From: Haloplanus salinarum
Lineage (GTDB): Archaea; Halobacteriota; Halobacteria; Halobacteriales; Haloferacaceae
Direction of reading: 5' to 3'
Assembly (NCBI RefSeq): GCF_024498175.1
Contig: NZ_CP101823.1
Span: forward strand, 3,354,987 to 3,418,986
DNA length: 64,000 nt
In this document: positions 49,329-57,416 of the stretch, in pieces
Layout: each line of letters starts with the position of its first letter
Position numbering within the stretch: the stretch's first letter is position 1
Notes under the pieces: generated by a model
The model's database searches: none
The model's input: only the letters and a program-made list of their open reading frames with translations
What the model was told of the DNA's origin: nothing
Translations under genes and position numbers: made by a program

Positions 49329-51542
49329 ATGAGTGACGGACCGACGCTCTCGATCGGGGGCGCGGACGACGGCGCGGTCCCCGCGCCGCGACCCCCCGAC
49401 GACGCCGAGGCGTGGTACGCGTCGGACGTGGTCGACCAGTACGAGGTCTCCCCGGGCGTCGTGGCGACGGTCCGGGAAACCGACGACGAGTTCGCCTACG
49501 CGGTCCGCGAACCCGGCCTCGGCCCCGAGGATCGGGCCGCGATGGAGCGCATCCGCGAGCACTTCACGGTCGTCAACCGTCGCCGGCCGTTGACCCGCGA
49601 GGGGGCCGCCGAGCGGGCCGCTGCGGGGTTCGAGCCGAAGTACCGCCGGGCGCTCGACCGCCTGATCGACGCCTCGCCCGCCGCGTGGCGCCGGCTCACC
49701 TACCACGCGCTCTGTGAACTCCGCCTGCTCGGGGCGTCGACGCCGCTCGCGCTCGACGACCGGATCGAGGTGGTCGACGTCGGGCGGGCGGACGACCGGG
49801 TGGTGGTCCACACCGAGGACTACGCCCCCGCTCACACCGACTTCGATGCCGACGCGCGCTTCGTCGACCGGGTCGCCGGCGAGCGCCTCCGGCGGTACAC
49901 CGTCGACTTCGCCGGCTTCGACGTCGACGTGGTGATCTACCGCGAACACCTGCTCGGGAGCGACCAGGTCTCGACGAAGTACGCCGTCCTCGAACCCGAC
50001 CTGCTCCCCGGCGACGAACAACTCATCGAGGAGTGCAAGGAACGGATCTGGGAGGCGAACGTCGAGGACGTGGTCGAGGACCGCCACGCCTTCGTCCGGG
50101 AGCGTGCCCGCGAGTTCCTCTCCCGGCGGCTCACCGCCCGGAACACCCGCGCTTGGGTCGCGGCGACGAAATACCGGCTGACGACCGCCCTCGCGGAGTA
50201 CGGCCTCGCCGTCCCGCCGGTCGACAGTCGCTACGCCACCGACCGCCTCGACGACCTGGTCTACTACGTCCTCCGGGACTACGTCGGCCACGGCGTGCTC
50301 ACCGTCCCCATCCGCGACCCGTCGCTGGAGGACGTGGAGGCCAACCGCGTCGACGAACGGGTGAAGGTGATCCCCCGGGCCGACGAACTCCCCGTCGGCC
50401 GCGTCCCCACGAACCTCGCTTTCGACGACGAGACGGCCTTCGTCAACGTCGTCACCCAGTTGGCGGCGAGCGACGGGACGGAACTCAGTGCGAGTCGCCC
50501 GAGCGCGAAGGTGAACCTCGAACCGCCGGGCGTCGAGGAGACGATCCGGTGTGCGGTCGCCCTGCCGGTCATCTCGGAGGACGGCCCGCACGTCTCCATC
50601 CGCAAGCAGGCCGGCGACCCCATGACGCCCGTCGACCTGATCGAGCGCGACGCCATCTCCACGGAACTGGTCACCCTCCTCTGGATGCTCTACGAGAGCC
50701 ACGGCGTCGTCCTCTTCTCCGGGCCGACCGGCGTCGGCAAGACGACGCTCATGAACGCCCACATGCCCTTCGTCCCCTACGACGACCGACCGGTCTCCAT
50801 CGACGAGGGGAGCCGCGAGGTGCGACTCCCCCACGAGACGGGCATCTCCCTCACGACGCGGGACCACGAGAACGAGTACAAGCGGGTGTCGATGGCCCGG
50901 CTGATGACCGAGACCAACTACCTCAACCCCGACGTCGAGGTGATCGCGGAGATCAACACACCCGCCTCCTTCGAGACGTTCGGCGAGACGCTCAACACGG
51001 GCCACGGCGTCATCGGCACCACCCACGCCGAGGACGTCGAGACGCTCATCAACCGCGTCATCGAACAGGGACTCGCCCCCTATCTTCTGCGGGAAATCGA
51101 CCTCGTCGTCTTCCCCCACCACGTCGACGGCGACCGCTACGTCGCCGAGGCGGTCGAACTCCTGAGCGAACGCGAGTACGAGGCCCTCGACGCCGGCACG
51201 CTCCCCTCGGGCGCCGTCGAGAAGGGTGGCCGCACCCTCTACTGGAACGTCGTCGCGCGCCGCGACACCGACGGGCGCTTCCGCGTCGACTACGCCCACC
51301 CGCACCTCGACGACGGCCACCGGTCGCTCGGGTTCCGCCTCTTTCACCGACTGGCCGACGCGAGCGACCGCGAGGTCGAGGACGTGGAGACGGAGTTCCA
51401 CCGGAAACACCGGTACGTGCAGTATCTCGTCCGCGAGGGCGTCGCCGACTTCGAGGCCCTGTTCGGCTTCGTCTCGGACCTCCGGACCGACGAGGCGGCG
51501 ACGGTCGAACGCGCCACGAGCGAGGCGACCGGCGACGACTGA
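49329..51542 (+). CDS. Type II/IV secretion system ATPase (pilus/archaellum-type)
   Basis: A 737-residue ATPase of the PilT/VirB11-like (GspE) superfamily that drives pilus or secretion assembly at the membrane. A long N-terminal region (~420 residues, with EQLIEECKERIWEANVEDVVEDR) precedes the motor: ASRPSAKVNLEPPG, Walker A GPTGVGKTT (465-473), Asp box and Walker B in NPDVEVIAEINTPAS, and the His box GHGVIGTTHAED. The ATG at 49329 has a strong ribosome site. Its usual partner, a TadC-like membrane protein, and pilins are not beside it. Confidence 0.9.
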   Translation: MSDGPTLSIGGADDGAVPAPRPPDDAEAWYASDVVDQYEVSPGVVATVRETDDEFAYAVREPGLGPEDRAAMERIREHFTVVNRRRPLTREGAAERAAAGFEPKYRRALDRLIDASPAAWRRLTYHALCELRLLGASTPLALDDRIEVVDVGRADDRVVVHTEDYAPAHTDFDADARFVDRVAGERLRRYTVDFAGFDVDVVIYREHLLGSDQVSTKYAVLEPDLLPGDEQLIEECKERIWEANVEDVVEDRHAFVRERAREFLSRRLTARNTRAWVAATKYRLTTALAEYGLAVPPVDSRYATDRLDDLVYYVLRDYVGHGVLTVPIRDPSLEDVEANRVDERVKVIPRADELPVGRVPTNLAFDDETAFVNVVTQLAASDGTELSASRPSAKVNLEPPGVEETIRCAVALPVISEDGPHVSIRKQAGDPMTPVDLIERDAISTELVTLLWMLYESHGVVLFSGPTGVGKTTLMNAHMPFVPYDDRPVSIDEGSREVRLPHETGISLTTRDHENEYKRVSMARLMTETNYLNPDVEVIAEINTPASFETFGETLNTGHGVIGTTHAEDVETLINRVIEQGLAPYLLREIDLVVFPHHVDGDRYVAEAVELLSEREYEALDAGTLPSGAVEKGGRTLYWNVVARRDTDGRFRVDYAHPHLDDGHRSLGFRLFHRLADASDREVEDVETEFHRKHRYVQYLVREGVADFEALFGFVSDLRTDEAATVERATSEATGDD

Positions 51543-51607
51543 CCCCACGTGTCACCGCGGAATCGTTTTGTGCGTCGAACCCCGACGGTCGCGTGGGTGA
51601 CGTGACC

Positions 51608-51763
51608 ATGTGTCATCATCACGAACGAACGTCTTGGTGGACCGAAACCGAGGAGGAACGCGCGGACGCCGAGGCCGAGGCCGACGACGACTGGATGCCC
51701 GAGGAGTTCGAGGCGGAACGCGACGTCGACGTCGAGATCCTGACCGACGGCGGCGACGAGTAG
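51608..51763 (+). CDS. Small acidic protein with His-rich start
   Basis: A 51-residue protein starting MCHHHERTSWWTETEEE. One cysteine and three histidines at the start could hold a metal; the rest is strongly acidic (Asp/Glu about half) with a WMPEEFEAE patch and no membrane segment. It follows the secretion ATPase after 65 bp in the same direction. Codon use is normal. I recognise this general type of short haloarchaeal conserved protein but not a function. Confidence 0.65.
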   Translation: MCHHHERTSWWTETEEERADAEAEADDDWMPEEFEAERDVDVEILTDGGDE

Positions 51764-51786
51764 GCCTCGCGCGCCAGTCCAGCCGT

Positions 51787-51886
51787 TTATCGGAGCCCGT
51801 ACGGATCGAACGCCGGAGGGGTGTCGGCATCGAGCGGGCAGTCGTAGGTCTCCCGGAGCTGCGTCGCGAACGCCGTCGACGCCCGC
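51787..51886 (-). pseudogene. Possible gene remnant: coding-like tail without a start
   Basis: 33 codons followed by TAA (stop at 51787-51789) read like haloarchaeal coding sequence, ending TPPAFDPYGLR, with high GC at third positions. The frame continues upstream only as a shadow of the permease gene, with no ATG, GTG or TTG in the free part. It may be the left-over C-terminus of a lost gene or a short coding tail whose start has been destroyed. Confidence 0.35.
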
Positions 51887-52696
51887 TCAGTAGTCGCCGA
51901 GGACGCCGAGGCGCCGCGCCCGCCGGGTCGTATACCGGAACACGAGGTAGCCGAGGCCGAGGTACGCGACGGCGACGCCGACGAGGATCGCGAGGTCGGC
52001 CGCCGGAAACTCCAGAAGCCGGACCCCATCGACCATCGCCCGCTGGAGGAGGGCGCTCCCGTGGACCAGCGGGAGCGCTCGTGTCCACGCCAAGTCGAAC
52101 GCCGGCGCCGAGACGAGGACGATCAGGCCGAACTGCAGCAGGTTCAGCCAGTTGCCGACCCGCTTGTACAGGACGGTCACGCCCCCGGCGGCGAGGCCAC
52201 ACCCCAGCACCGAGACGACACCGAGCGTGGCGACGACGACCACCGTCGGGACGTCGACGTGGAGCGTCGTCCCGGTCAGGAGGAGCATCACCGCCAGGAC
52301 GACCGCCGAGGTGAGGAAGGTCCGGACGAGCTTCGCCACCCCCTTCAGCAGCGCCACGGGCGTGAAGCCGAACGGGGTCGTGACGTGACGTTCGAGCGTC
52401 CCCCACTGCACCTCGCTCCCGATGTCGTTCGCGATGGACGAGTAAGCGCCGACCGAGAGCGTCCAGAGGAAGTAGCCGACGACGATACCCTCGATGGAGT
52501 TCGTGAGCGCGCGGCCGGCGACCATCCGCCCGCCGTAGAACAGGACGCCGAAAAAGAAGACGGCGACGACGATGCCGCCGACGGCGTTGGCCGGATAGCG
52601 GACGAACACGAGCAGTTCCCGGTACAGCACGGCCCGCGCGAGGGCGGCGTAGCCCGCCCGGGTCGCCGCCCGTTCGTCCGACGGCGCCGTGGTCAT
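51887..52696 (-). CDS. ABC-2 type transporter permease
   Basis: A 269-residue membrane protein with six spans: a cytoplasmic start (ATRAGYAALARAVLYRELLVFVRYP), spans at about 38-58, 75-95, 122-145, 155-178, 183-200 and 230-250, and the closing YRTRRARRLGVLGDY-like tail. The pattern VFVRYPANAVGGIVVAVFFFGVLFYGG is the ABC-2 core. With the ATPase gene just upstream (overlap of four bases) it forms an exporter for a drug, lipid or polysaccharide. The ATG at 52696 fits. Confidence 0.88.
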   Translation of the reverse strand: MTTAPSDERAATRAGYAALARAVLYRELLVFVRYPANAVGGIVVAVFFFGVLFYGGRMVAGRALTNSIEGIVVGYFLWTLSVGAYSSIANDIGSEVQWGTLERHVTTPFGFTPVALLKGVAKLVRTFLTSAVVLAVMLLLTGTTLHVDVPTVVVVATLGVVSVLGCGLAAGGVTVLYKRVGNWLNLLQFGLIVLVSAPAFDLAWTRALPLVHGSALLQRAMVDGVRLLEFPAADLAILVGVAVAYLGLGYLVFRYTTRRARRLGVLGDY

Positions 52697-53688
52697 GCCC
52701 CCGACCCCCGCTCCGCTTCGTCGACGAGGTCGAGCAACACGTCGTCGAGTCCGGGGTCGACGCTTCGAACCTCGGTCAACGGCACGTCGCGTCGCCGGAG
52801 GGCGTCCATGAGCGCGTACAGTCCCTCGGTGTCCACCGTCACCTCGATCCGGCCGTCGTCGAGACGTTCGACCCGCGTCACGGCGACTCGGTCGCCGAGG
52901 GCCCTCACGGTGTCGTCGTCGAACGCCGGACTCGCCAGCCGGAGGCGGTGGTCGTCGTCGCGGAGCAACGCGCCGGGAGCGTCGTCGGCGACGATCCGCC
53001 CGTCGGCGACGACGATCACCCGGTCGCAGACGGCCTCGACGACGTCCATGTCGTGGCTGCTGAGCAGCACCGTCAGCCCCGTCTCGGCGGCCAGCCGGCG
53101 GACTTCGGCCCGGAACGTCCGGGCGCTCGCCACGTCCAGTCCGAGCGTCGGCTCGTCGAGAAAGACCACGTCCGCGCCGCCCGCGAGGACGCTCGCCAGC
53201 GACACCTTCTGTTTCATGCCCCGCGAGAGGTTTCGCACCGGTTCGTCAGCTTTGTCGGTCAGATCCAGGCGATCGAGCAGGCGGTCGTGACGGTCCGCGA
53301 CCGAGTCCGGATCCACGCCGCCGACGGTCGCGAAATAGCGGAGGTTCTCCCGCACGGTGAGCCGCCAGTAGTCGTTTCGCGCGCCCTCCAGCATCGCGTC
53401 GACGTGGGCGTACGCCGCCCGCGGCGCCTCGTGGACGTCGACGCCCATGATGCGTACCGCGCCCGTGTCCGGCAGGACCGTACCGAGGATGGACTTGATG
53501 AGCGTCGTCTTTCCCGCCCCGTTCGGCCCGAGGAGGCCGACGATCGACCCCCGTTCGACGTCGAAGGAGACCCCGTCGACGGCGGTCACCGCGTCCGGGC
53601 CGCTCCCGAACCGTTTGCGGAGGCCGTCGACGGACACGGCGGGAACGGACGGCTCCTTCCCCGTCACGCGATCACTCGGCGCACTCAC
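52693..53688 (-). CDS. ABC-2 type exporter ATPase
   Basis: A 331-residue ATPase of the DrrA/CcmA-like type. Walker A is GPNGAGKTT (about 55-63), Q-loop LTVRENLRYFATV, signature NLSRGMKQKV, Walker B VVFLDEPTLGLD and switch SSHDMD. The ~100-residue C-terminal extension (DDDHRLRLASPAFDDDTV ... SVDPGLDDVLLDLV) is typical of exporter ATPases. The GTG at 53688 overlaps the TGA of the 57-residue membrane gene by four bases (GTGA), so that start is preferred over a GTG seven codons on. Confidence 0.9.
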   Translation of the reverse strand: MSAPSDRVTGKEPSVPAVSVDGLRKRFGSGPDAVTAVDGVSFDVERGSIVGLLGPNGAGKTTLIKSILGTVLPDTGAVRIMGVDVHEAPRAAYAHVDAMLEGARNDYWRLTVRENLRYFATVGGVDPDSVADRHDRLLDRLDLTDKADEPVRNLSRGMKQKVSLASVLAGGADVVFLDEPTLGLDVASARTFRAEVRRLAAETGLTVLLSSHDMDVVEAVCDRVIVVADGRIVADDAPGALLRDDDHRLRLASPAFDDDTVRALGDRVAVTRVERLDDGRIEVTVDTEGLYALMDALRRRDVPLTEVRSVDPGLDDVLLDLVDEAERGSGA

Positions 53689-53858
53689 CGCTCGGCGAAG
53701 TAGCTCGTAACGTACCCGGAGAGAAACGCCGAGATGCCGACGGCGAGCGCAACGTCGCGCAGTCCCCACGGGGCGTCGTCGTCGTCGGCGATCACGACCG
53801 TGGCACCGACGCTGATGAGCGTCGAGATGAGCCCGTTGATGACGTGTTTCGAGGCCAT
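53685..53858 (-). CDS. Small two-span membrane protein at the head of the ABC-2 operon
   Basis: A 57-residue protein with two hydrophobic segments (about 6-24 and 36-53) separated by a short acidic turn (ADDDDAPWG). It is the first gene of the operon and is translationally coupled to the ATPase by a GTGA overlap. TATA-like GATACATATG stands about 25-32 nt before its ATG at 53858, giving a leaderless start. Role unknown; a regulator or accessory part of the exporter is inferred from coupling. Confidence 0.65.
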   Translation of the reverse strand: MASKHVINGLISTLISVGATVVIADDDDAPWGLRDVALAVGISAFLSGYVTSYFAER

Positions 53859-53900
53859 ACACCCAATATCGGCCCGATGCATATGTATCGTACGACGGCG

Positions 53901-53957
53901 GGTCCGGTGACCGGTCCGGCCCCTCGTCCGCCCCGGCCGCGTCCGTGACCGTCACGG
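53901..53957. promoter_or_regulatory. Two palindromes between the exporter operon and the next gene
   Basis: GGTCCGGTGACCGGTCC (53901-53917) is palindromic apart from the centre and one pair. CCGTGA-CCG-TCACGG (53943-53957) is perfectly symmetric in its arms. The first lies just upstream of the TATA of the minus-strand operon; the second is 56-70 nt before the gene at 54013. Confidence 0.4.
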
Positions 53958-54012
53958 CCGTGGCCGGGTCCCCCGGCGACGCCCTTGTGCCCGTCCGGTC
54001 CGTACGCCCAGC

Positions 54013-54786
54013 ATGGAGACGGACGCCGACGACCGCATCGCCGCGGGTGTCGCCGCACTGTCGGAACGGGCCGAAGAACGGGCTGGCGACGAGTTCACGC
54101 GGACAGCCTGGCTGTCCCTCGCCGATCCGCGGCCCGAATCCGGACTGAACCCCTTCGCCGCGGACGAACGGGGATGGGTCGGCGAGGGGCTCCGGTGGCT
54201 CGCCGTCTCGGCGGCCGCGTACCGCGTCGCCGGTCGCGACGCCCGCGCTTCCCGTCGCGGTGCCGAGGGCATCGCCGTCGCGCGCGACCTCCGGACCGCG
54301 CTCGACGCGCCGGCACAGCGGGCCTGCCTCGACGAGTTCGCCGCCGACTTCCGGGTCGTTGCCGGGATGGACGGCGTCGAGGACGCCTACCGCGAGGCCG
54401 AGGACGCTTACCGCGAGGCCGGTTCGGCCGTCGACGATCCACACCGGGTGGCGACGAGCCCGCTTTTTCGTGCCGCCGCCGCGCCGATCAAACAGGTCGC
54501 TCGGGGTCCCGCGAACGGCGAAATCGCGGTCGAGTGGGAGGACCTCCACGGCCCCGATCCGTCGAGTCCCGGCGAGTTCCTCGCTCGACGTGTGTCGTAC
54601 AAGCGACGGCGGTTCCCGTCGTTGCTGGCACGTACCGTCGACGCCGGCCGCCTCGCCGCCCCCCGCGGCACCACCGAGTACGACAACGACACTTTCCGCT
54701 GTCCGGACTGCGACGCGACGGACGTGAACTGGTTCGCCGGCCAGGTCCTCTGTCTACGGTGTTCGGCGCCGGTCGAGCGCCGCTGA
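54013..54786 (+). CDS. Uncharacterised protein with C-terminal zinc ribbon
   Basis: A 257-residue soluble protein. Most of it is helical and acidic: an Ala/Glu-rich start, RTAWLSLADPRPESG, and an internal tandem duplication EDAYREA/EDAYREA encoded by a 21-bp repeat at 54379-54420. The C-terminus is a clean zinc ribbon, FRCPDCDATDVNWFAGQVLCLRCSAP (two CxxC pairs about 234-253). A nucleic-acid or transcription-factor-like role is inferred from the ribbon. I do not recognise the whole family. Confidence 0.65.
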   Translation: METDADDRIAAGVAALSERAEERAGDEFTRTAWLSLADPRPESGLNPFAADERGWVGEGLRWLAVSAAAYRVAGRDARASRRGAEGIAVARDLRTALDAPAQRACLDEFAADFRVVAGMDGVEDAYREAEDAYREAGSAVDDPHRVATSPLFRAAAAPIKQVARGPANGEIAVEWEDLHGPDPSSPGEFLARRVSYKRRRFPSLLARTVDAGRLAAPRGTTEYDNDTFRCPDCDATDVNWFAGQVLCLRCSAPVERR

Positions 54787-54814
54787 CCGGAGTCGACGCG
54801 GACGTAGCCGGCGT

Positions 54815-55399
54815 TCAGCCGTCGAACCGACGGGCCGTGAGGACGAGACTGCCGACGAGCAACAGCCCCGCGACCGGCAGCAGGAACTGGAACGCGGTCA
54901 ACAGCACTCCGGACACCTGGAGGCCGAGGACGACGAGGAGGAGCGGGCCACAGCAGGCCGTCCCCGAGAGCAACGCCGGCACGCTGGCGACGACGCCCGT
55001 CGACGACCTACCCACTCCACAGGACCGTGGTCGCCGCCAGGCGACGTACGTCATCGAGAGGTTCAACCCGACCAGTCCCGCCAGCCCGAAGCCGATGACG
55101 GTGTTGAGCGAGAACAGATACGTCACCGGGCCGAGCGCGACCCGTGCGATCGGCGTGTAGGCGAACGGTCCCAGTTCCGGCTGAAAGAGCCGTTCGAGCG
55201 GTCGTTCGACGACCGACACGTCGTAGCCGCCGAGCCCGGGGGCGAGGTGGCCGATTGCCCAGAGATATCCCACCAGATACACGGCCGTGACGGCGAGAAA
55301 GACGAGTCGACCGTCGCGCCTGCGGAGCGCCCGCGCCGTCGCCGTTCGTGTCGCCGTGGCGGTAGCACCGCCCCCGACCCCGCGTCGACGATCAGGCAT
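54815..55399 (-). CDS. Membrane protein coupled to the DUF3179 lipoprotein
   Basis: A 194-residue protein. A basic, Ala/Thr-rich start (MPDRRRGVGGGATATATRTAT) precedes about four membrane spans (about 33-52, 90-115, 130-155 and 160-180). A cysteine patch, SGTACCGPLLLVVLGLQ, lies within the third span and could bind copper, zinc or take part in thiol chemistry (inference). Its ATG at 55399 overlaps the stop of the DUF3179 gene by eight bases, so the two are translated together. Function unknown. Confidence 0.7.
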   Translation of the reverse strand: MPDRRRGVGGGATATATRTATARALRRRDGRLVFLAVTAVYLVGYLWAIGHLAPGLGGYDVSVVERPLERLFQPELGPFAYTPIARVALGPVTYLFSLNTVIGFGLAGLVGLNLSMTYVAWRRPRSCGVGRSSTGVVASVPALLSGTACCGPLLLVVLGLQVSGVLLTAFQFLLPVAGLLLVGSLVLTARRFDG

Positions 55400-56519
55400 A
55401 GACGTTCGTGTCGGGGTAGTAGCCGGCCCACGCGAACCACATCGCGTCGAACGTGTGGACGCGTTCGAGCGGGAGTGCGTCCGGTGCGTGCCCCGTCCCG
55501 TCCGGCGCGACCACCGCCCCGTCGTCGTACTCGTAGGTCGTCCCCTCGGGGGTTCGGTAGACGTACGCCGTGTCGTAGCGGGGATCGTACACCGCGAGCA
55601 CGGACGCGTCGCCGACCGACCCCGGGACGAGTTTCTCGCTCCGGATCGTCTCTTTCAGGAACGCGGCCGCCCCCGTCGCGGTTCGGGTCCCCATCACGAC
55701 GGTCTTCTTGTCGAACCTGTCGTCGACGCGGAGGGGTGGAAACAGCAACCGATCGTTCTCGTAGTAGCCCCGCCGGGGATTGTAGGCGCCGTACGGGTCG
55801 CGTGCGTAGTTTTTGGCGTGTTCGTTGTCCGTCGAGAGGACCCGCGTCTCCGGGTTGTGGCGCCGCCAGCGTTCCCACGTCGTCCAGACGAGGCGGAACT
55901 CCCGGAGCGACGCGGCCGCGGGGTCCTCGTTCCACGGGCCGGGGATCGCGGTCGCGAGCATCTGTGGCCACCACGCCTCGGTCGCCCGGTCGTACATCAC
56001 GAGGTTGTCGTTGATGAGTCGTCCCGAGACGCCGAAGGTCGTCTCGCCGCGTTCGAAGCCCTGTACGGTTCCGGTGAGAGGACAGTAGGTGACGCTGACG
56101 GGCGTCCCGCCGAGTTCGTCGTTGATGATTTCGTGTTGAACGAGGATCTTCTGTGGGTACGCCTTCGTCGCCCCGTCGCGAACGACGCCGAACACCGGAT
56201 CGCCCGGGTCGAGAAAGTCGGCCTCGGCCGGCCCGACGAACGTCGGCCGGTCGATCGACGGGATGCCGTCCTTCGGCGGCCCGCCAGACATCGCGTTCTC
56301 CCGGAGCGCCGTCCTCGACATCGGGAGGACGAGCCGTTCGGCAGCCGTCGGCACCGTGTGGGACCCGTCCGTCCCGGCAGTGCGTCCGGCCGTCGCCGTC
56401 TCGGTCACCCCCGATCCCGCCGTCGCCGTCGGATCGGCGTCCGAGGCGCTCCCGGTACAGCCCGCTACCGCGGACACACCGACGAGCGCGAGGAACCGTC
56501 GTCGTGAACGGGTTGGCAT
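55392..56519 (-). CDS. DUF3179 domain lipoprotein
   Basis: A 375-residue exported protein. The signal is Tat-like (SRRRFLALVGVSAVAGC) with a lipobox, so it is anchored outside. After a Thr/Gly/Asp-rich linker (to ~60) comes the DUF3179 domain with its hallmarks: GDPVFGVVRDGATKAYPQKILVQHEIIND, VTYCPLTGTVQGFER and LSTDNEHAKNYARDPYGAY. The cysteine in YCPLTGT and the histidines may form a metal or thiol site, but no activity is established. Leaderless TATA (TTAATT, about 28 nt upstream of ATG 56519). It pairs with the membrane protein that follows. Confidence 0.85.
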   Translation of the reverse strand: MPTRSRRRFLALVGVSAVAGCTGSASDADPTATAGSGVTETATAGRTAGTDGSHTVPTAAERLVLPMSRTALRENAMSGGPPKDGIPSIDRPTFVGPAEADFLDPGDPVFGVVRDGATKAYPQKILVQHEIINDELGGTPVSVTYCPLTGTVQGFERGETTFGVSGRLINDNLVMYDRATEAWWPQMLATAIPGPWNEDPAAASLREFRLVWTTWERWRRHNPETRVLSTDNEHAKNYARDPYGAYNPRRGYYENDRLLFPPLRVDDRFDKKTVVMGTRTATGAAAFLKETIRSEKLVPGSVGDASVLAVYDPRYDTAYVYRTPEGTTYEYDDGAVVAPDGTGHAPDALPLERVHTFDAMWFAWAGYYPDTNVYA

Positions 56520-56630
56520 ACGTTACGTTGTGGTATCGGTGAATTAACCGCTACTTGCTCGTGCGACCGTCACACACAGGTGGTCGCAGTCGGTCGAATA
56601 CGGCGGTGATGTCCGCCGTCGATCCGGCCA

Positions 56631-57158
56631 TCACGTCGAATCGCGCCGATCCCCGCCGGTATCGACCGGCGTCCCGTCCCCGTCGGTGCGGCCGAGCCGC
56701 CCGGAGGCCGTCTCGTGTCGTCCCGACGCGGGGACCAACTCCCCGATTGCCCCGAGGCCGGTGGGGGGCATGTTGTTGTAGACCGCCTCGTACTCCCCCT
56801 CGCGGACGAGGAACGTCTCGTGCCAGATGCCCACGTCGCCGCCCTCGCCGACCCGCCGGTTGAACGCCTTCCACGCCGGCAGGTGTTCGGCGTCCGGATC
56901 ACGGGCGTAGGATTCGAGATGCTCGAAGGACTCCCAGTACTGTGTCAGTGTCTGCTCGCGGAGCCCGAGGCTCGCCTGCGTTTCGAGCAGGCCGCTCTCC
57001 GGGTCCGCTTCGAGCTCCCGCAACATCCGGGGCATGGACAGAAACACCGGCAACCACCGGTGGACCTTCCACAGCGAGTTGATCCGCATGCCGATCCGAA
57101 AGACGACGAACGTGCCGTCGACGCGGGCGGTCACGCGCTCCGGGATGACGTCAGTCAT
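56631..57158 (-). CDS. DUF4188 (YhhI/phenylacetaldoxime dehydratase-like) protein
   Basis: A 175-residue protein. The family patches are [50 protein letters not shown] and [26 protein letters not shown], the last holding the conserved WHE. DUF4188 belongs to the ferredoxin-like, heme-linked aldoxime dehydratase/monooxygenase group; a role in detoxifying small organics is plausible but unproved. The C-terminal 25 residues are Gly/Asp-rich and disordered. Divergent from secG, 93 bp between starts. Confidence 0.8.
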   Translation of the reverse strand: MTDVIPERVTARVDGTFVVFRIGMRINSLWKVHRWLPVFLSMPRMLRELEADPESGLLETQASLGLREQTLTQYWESFEHLESYARDPDAEHLPAWKAFNRRVGEGGDVGIWHETFLVREGEYEAVYNNMPPTGLGAIGELVPASGRHETASGRLGRTDGDGTPVDTGGDRRDST

Positions 57159-57220
57159 GTTCGTCGGTTGTCACGGTCTCGGCGCCCATACGTTGTGGGG
57201 ACTGTCGCGGAGAGCGAAAC

Positions 57221-57240
57221 GTTTAGGCACTCGACGTGCC
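57221..57240 (+). promoter_or_regulatory. TATA box and small palindrome before secG
   Basis: GTTTAG (57221-57226) is 26-31 nt before the ATG at 57252. Directly after it GGCAC-TCGAC-GTGCC (57226-57240) forms a 5-bp inverted repeat between TATA box and start. Confidence 0.4.
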
Positions 57241-57251
57241 GAGAGTCGGGT

Positions 57252-57416
57252 ATGAGTGGAAGTCAGGGCGGCGGCGGACTGATGTCGAGTGCGGGGCTCG
57301 TCCGCTACTTCGACGCGGAGGACCGCAACGCCATCCGGATCGATCCCAAGACCATCGTCGCGTTCGGCGTCCTCTTCGGCGTGCTGGTGCAGGTGCTGAA
57401 CGTCGTCTCGCTGTAA
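57252..57416 (+). CDS. secG: Preprotein translocase subunit Sec61-beta (SecG)
   Basis: A 54-residue subunit of the Sec channel. It opens with a Gly/Ser-rich stretch, continues [25 protein letters not shown] (the invariant Sec61-beta motif) and ends in one membrane span (about 37-52). It sits in the membrane with SecY and SecE, where it stabilises the channel. Leaderless promoter 26-31 nt upstream. Its stop codon TAA overlaps the start of pdxT by one base. Confidence 0.95.
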   Translation: MSGSQGGGGLMSSAGLVRYFDAEDRNAIRIDPKTIVAFGVLFGVLVQVLNVVSL

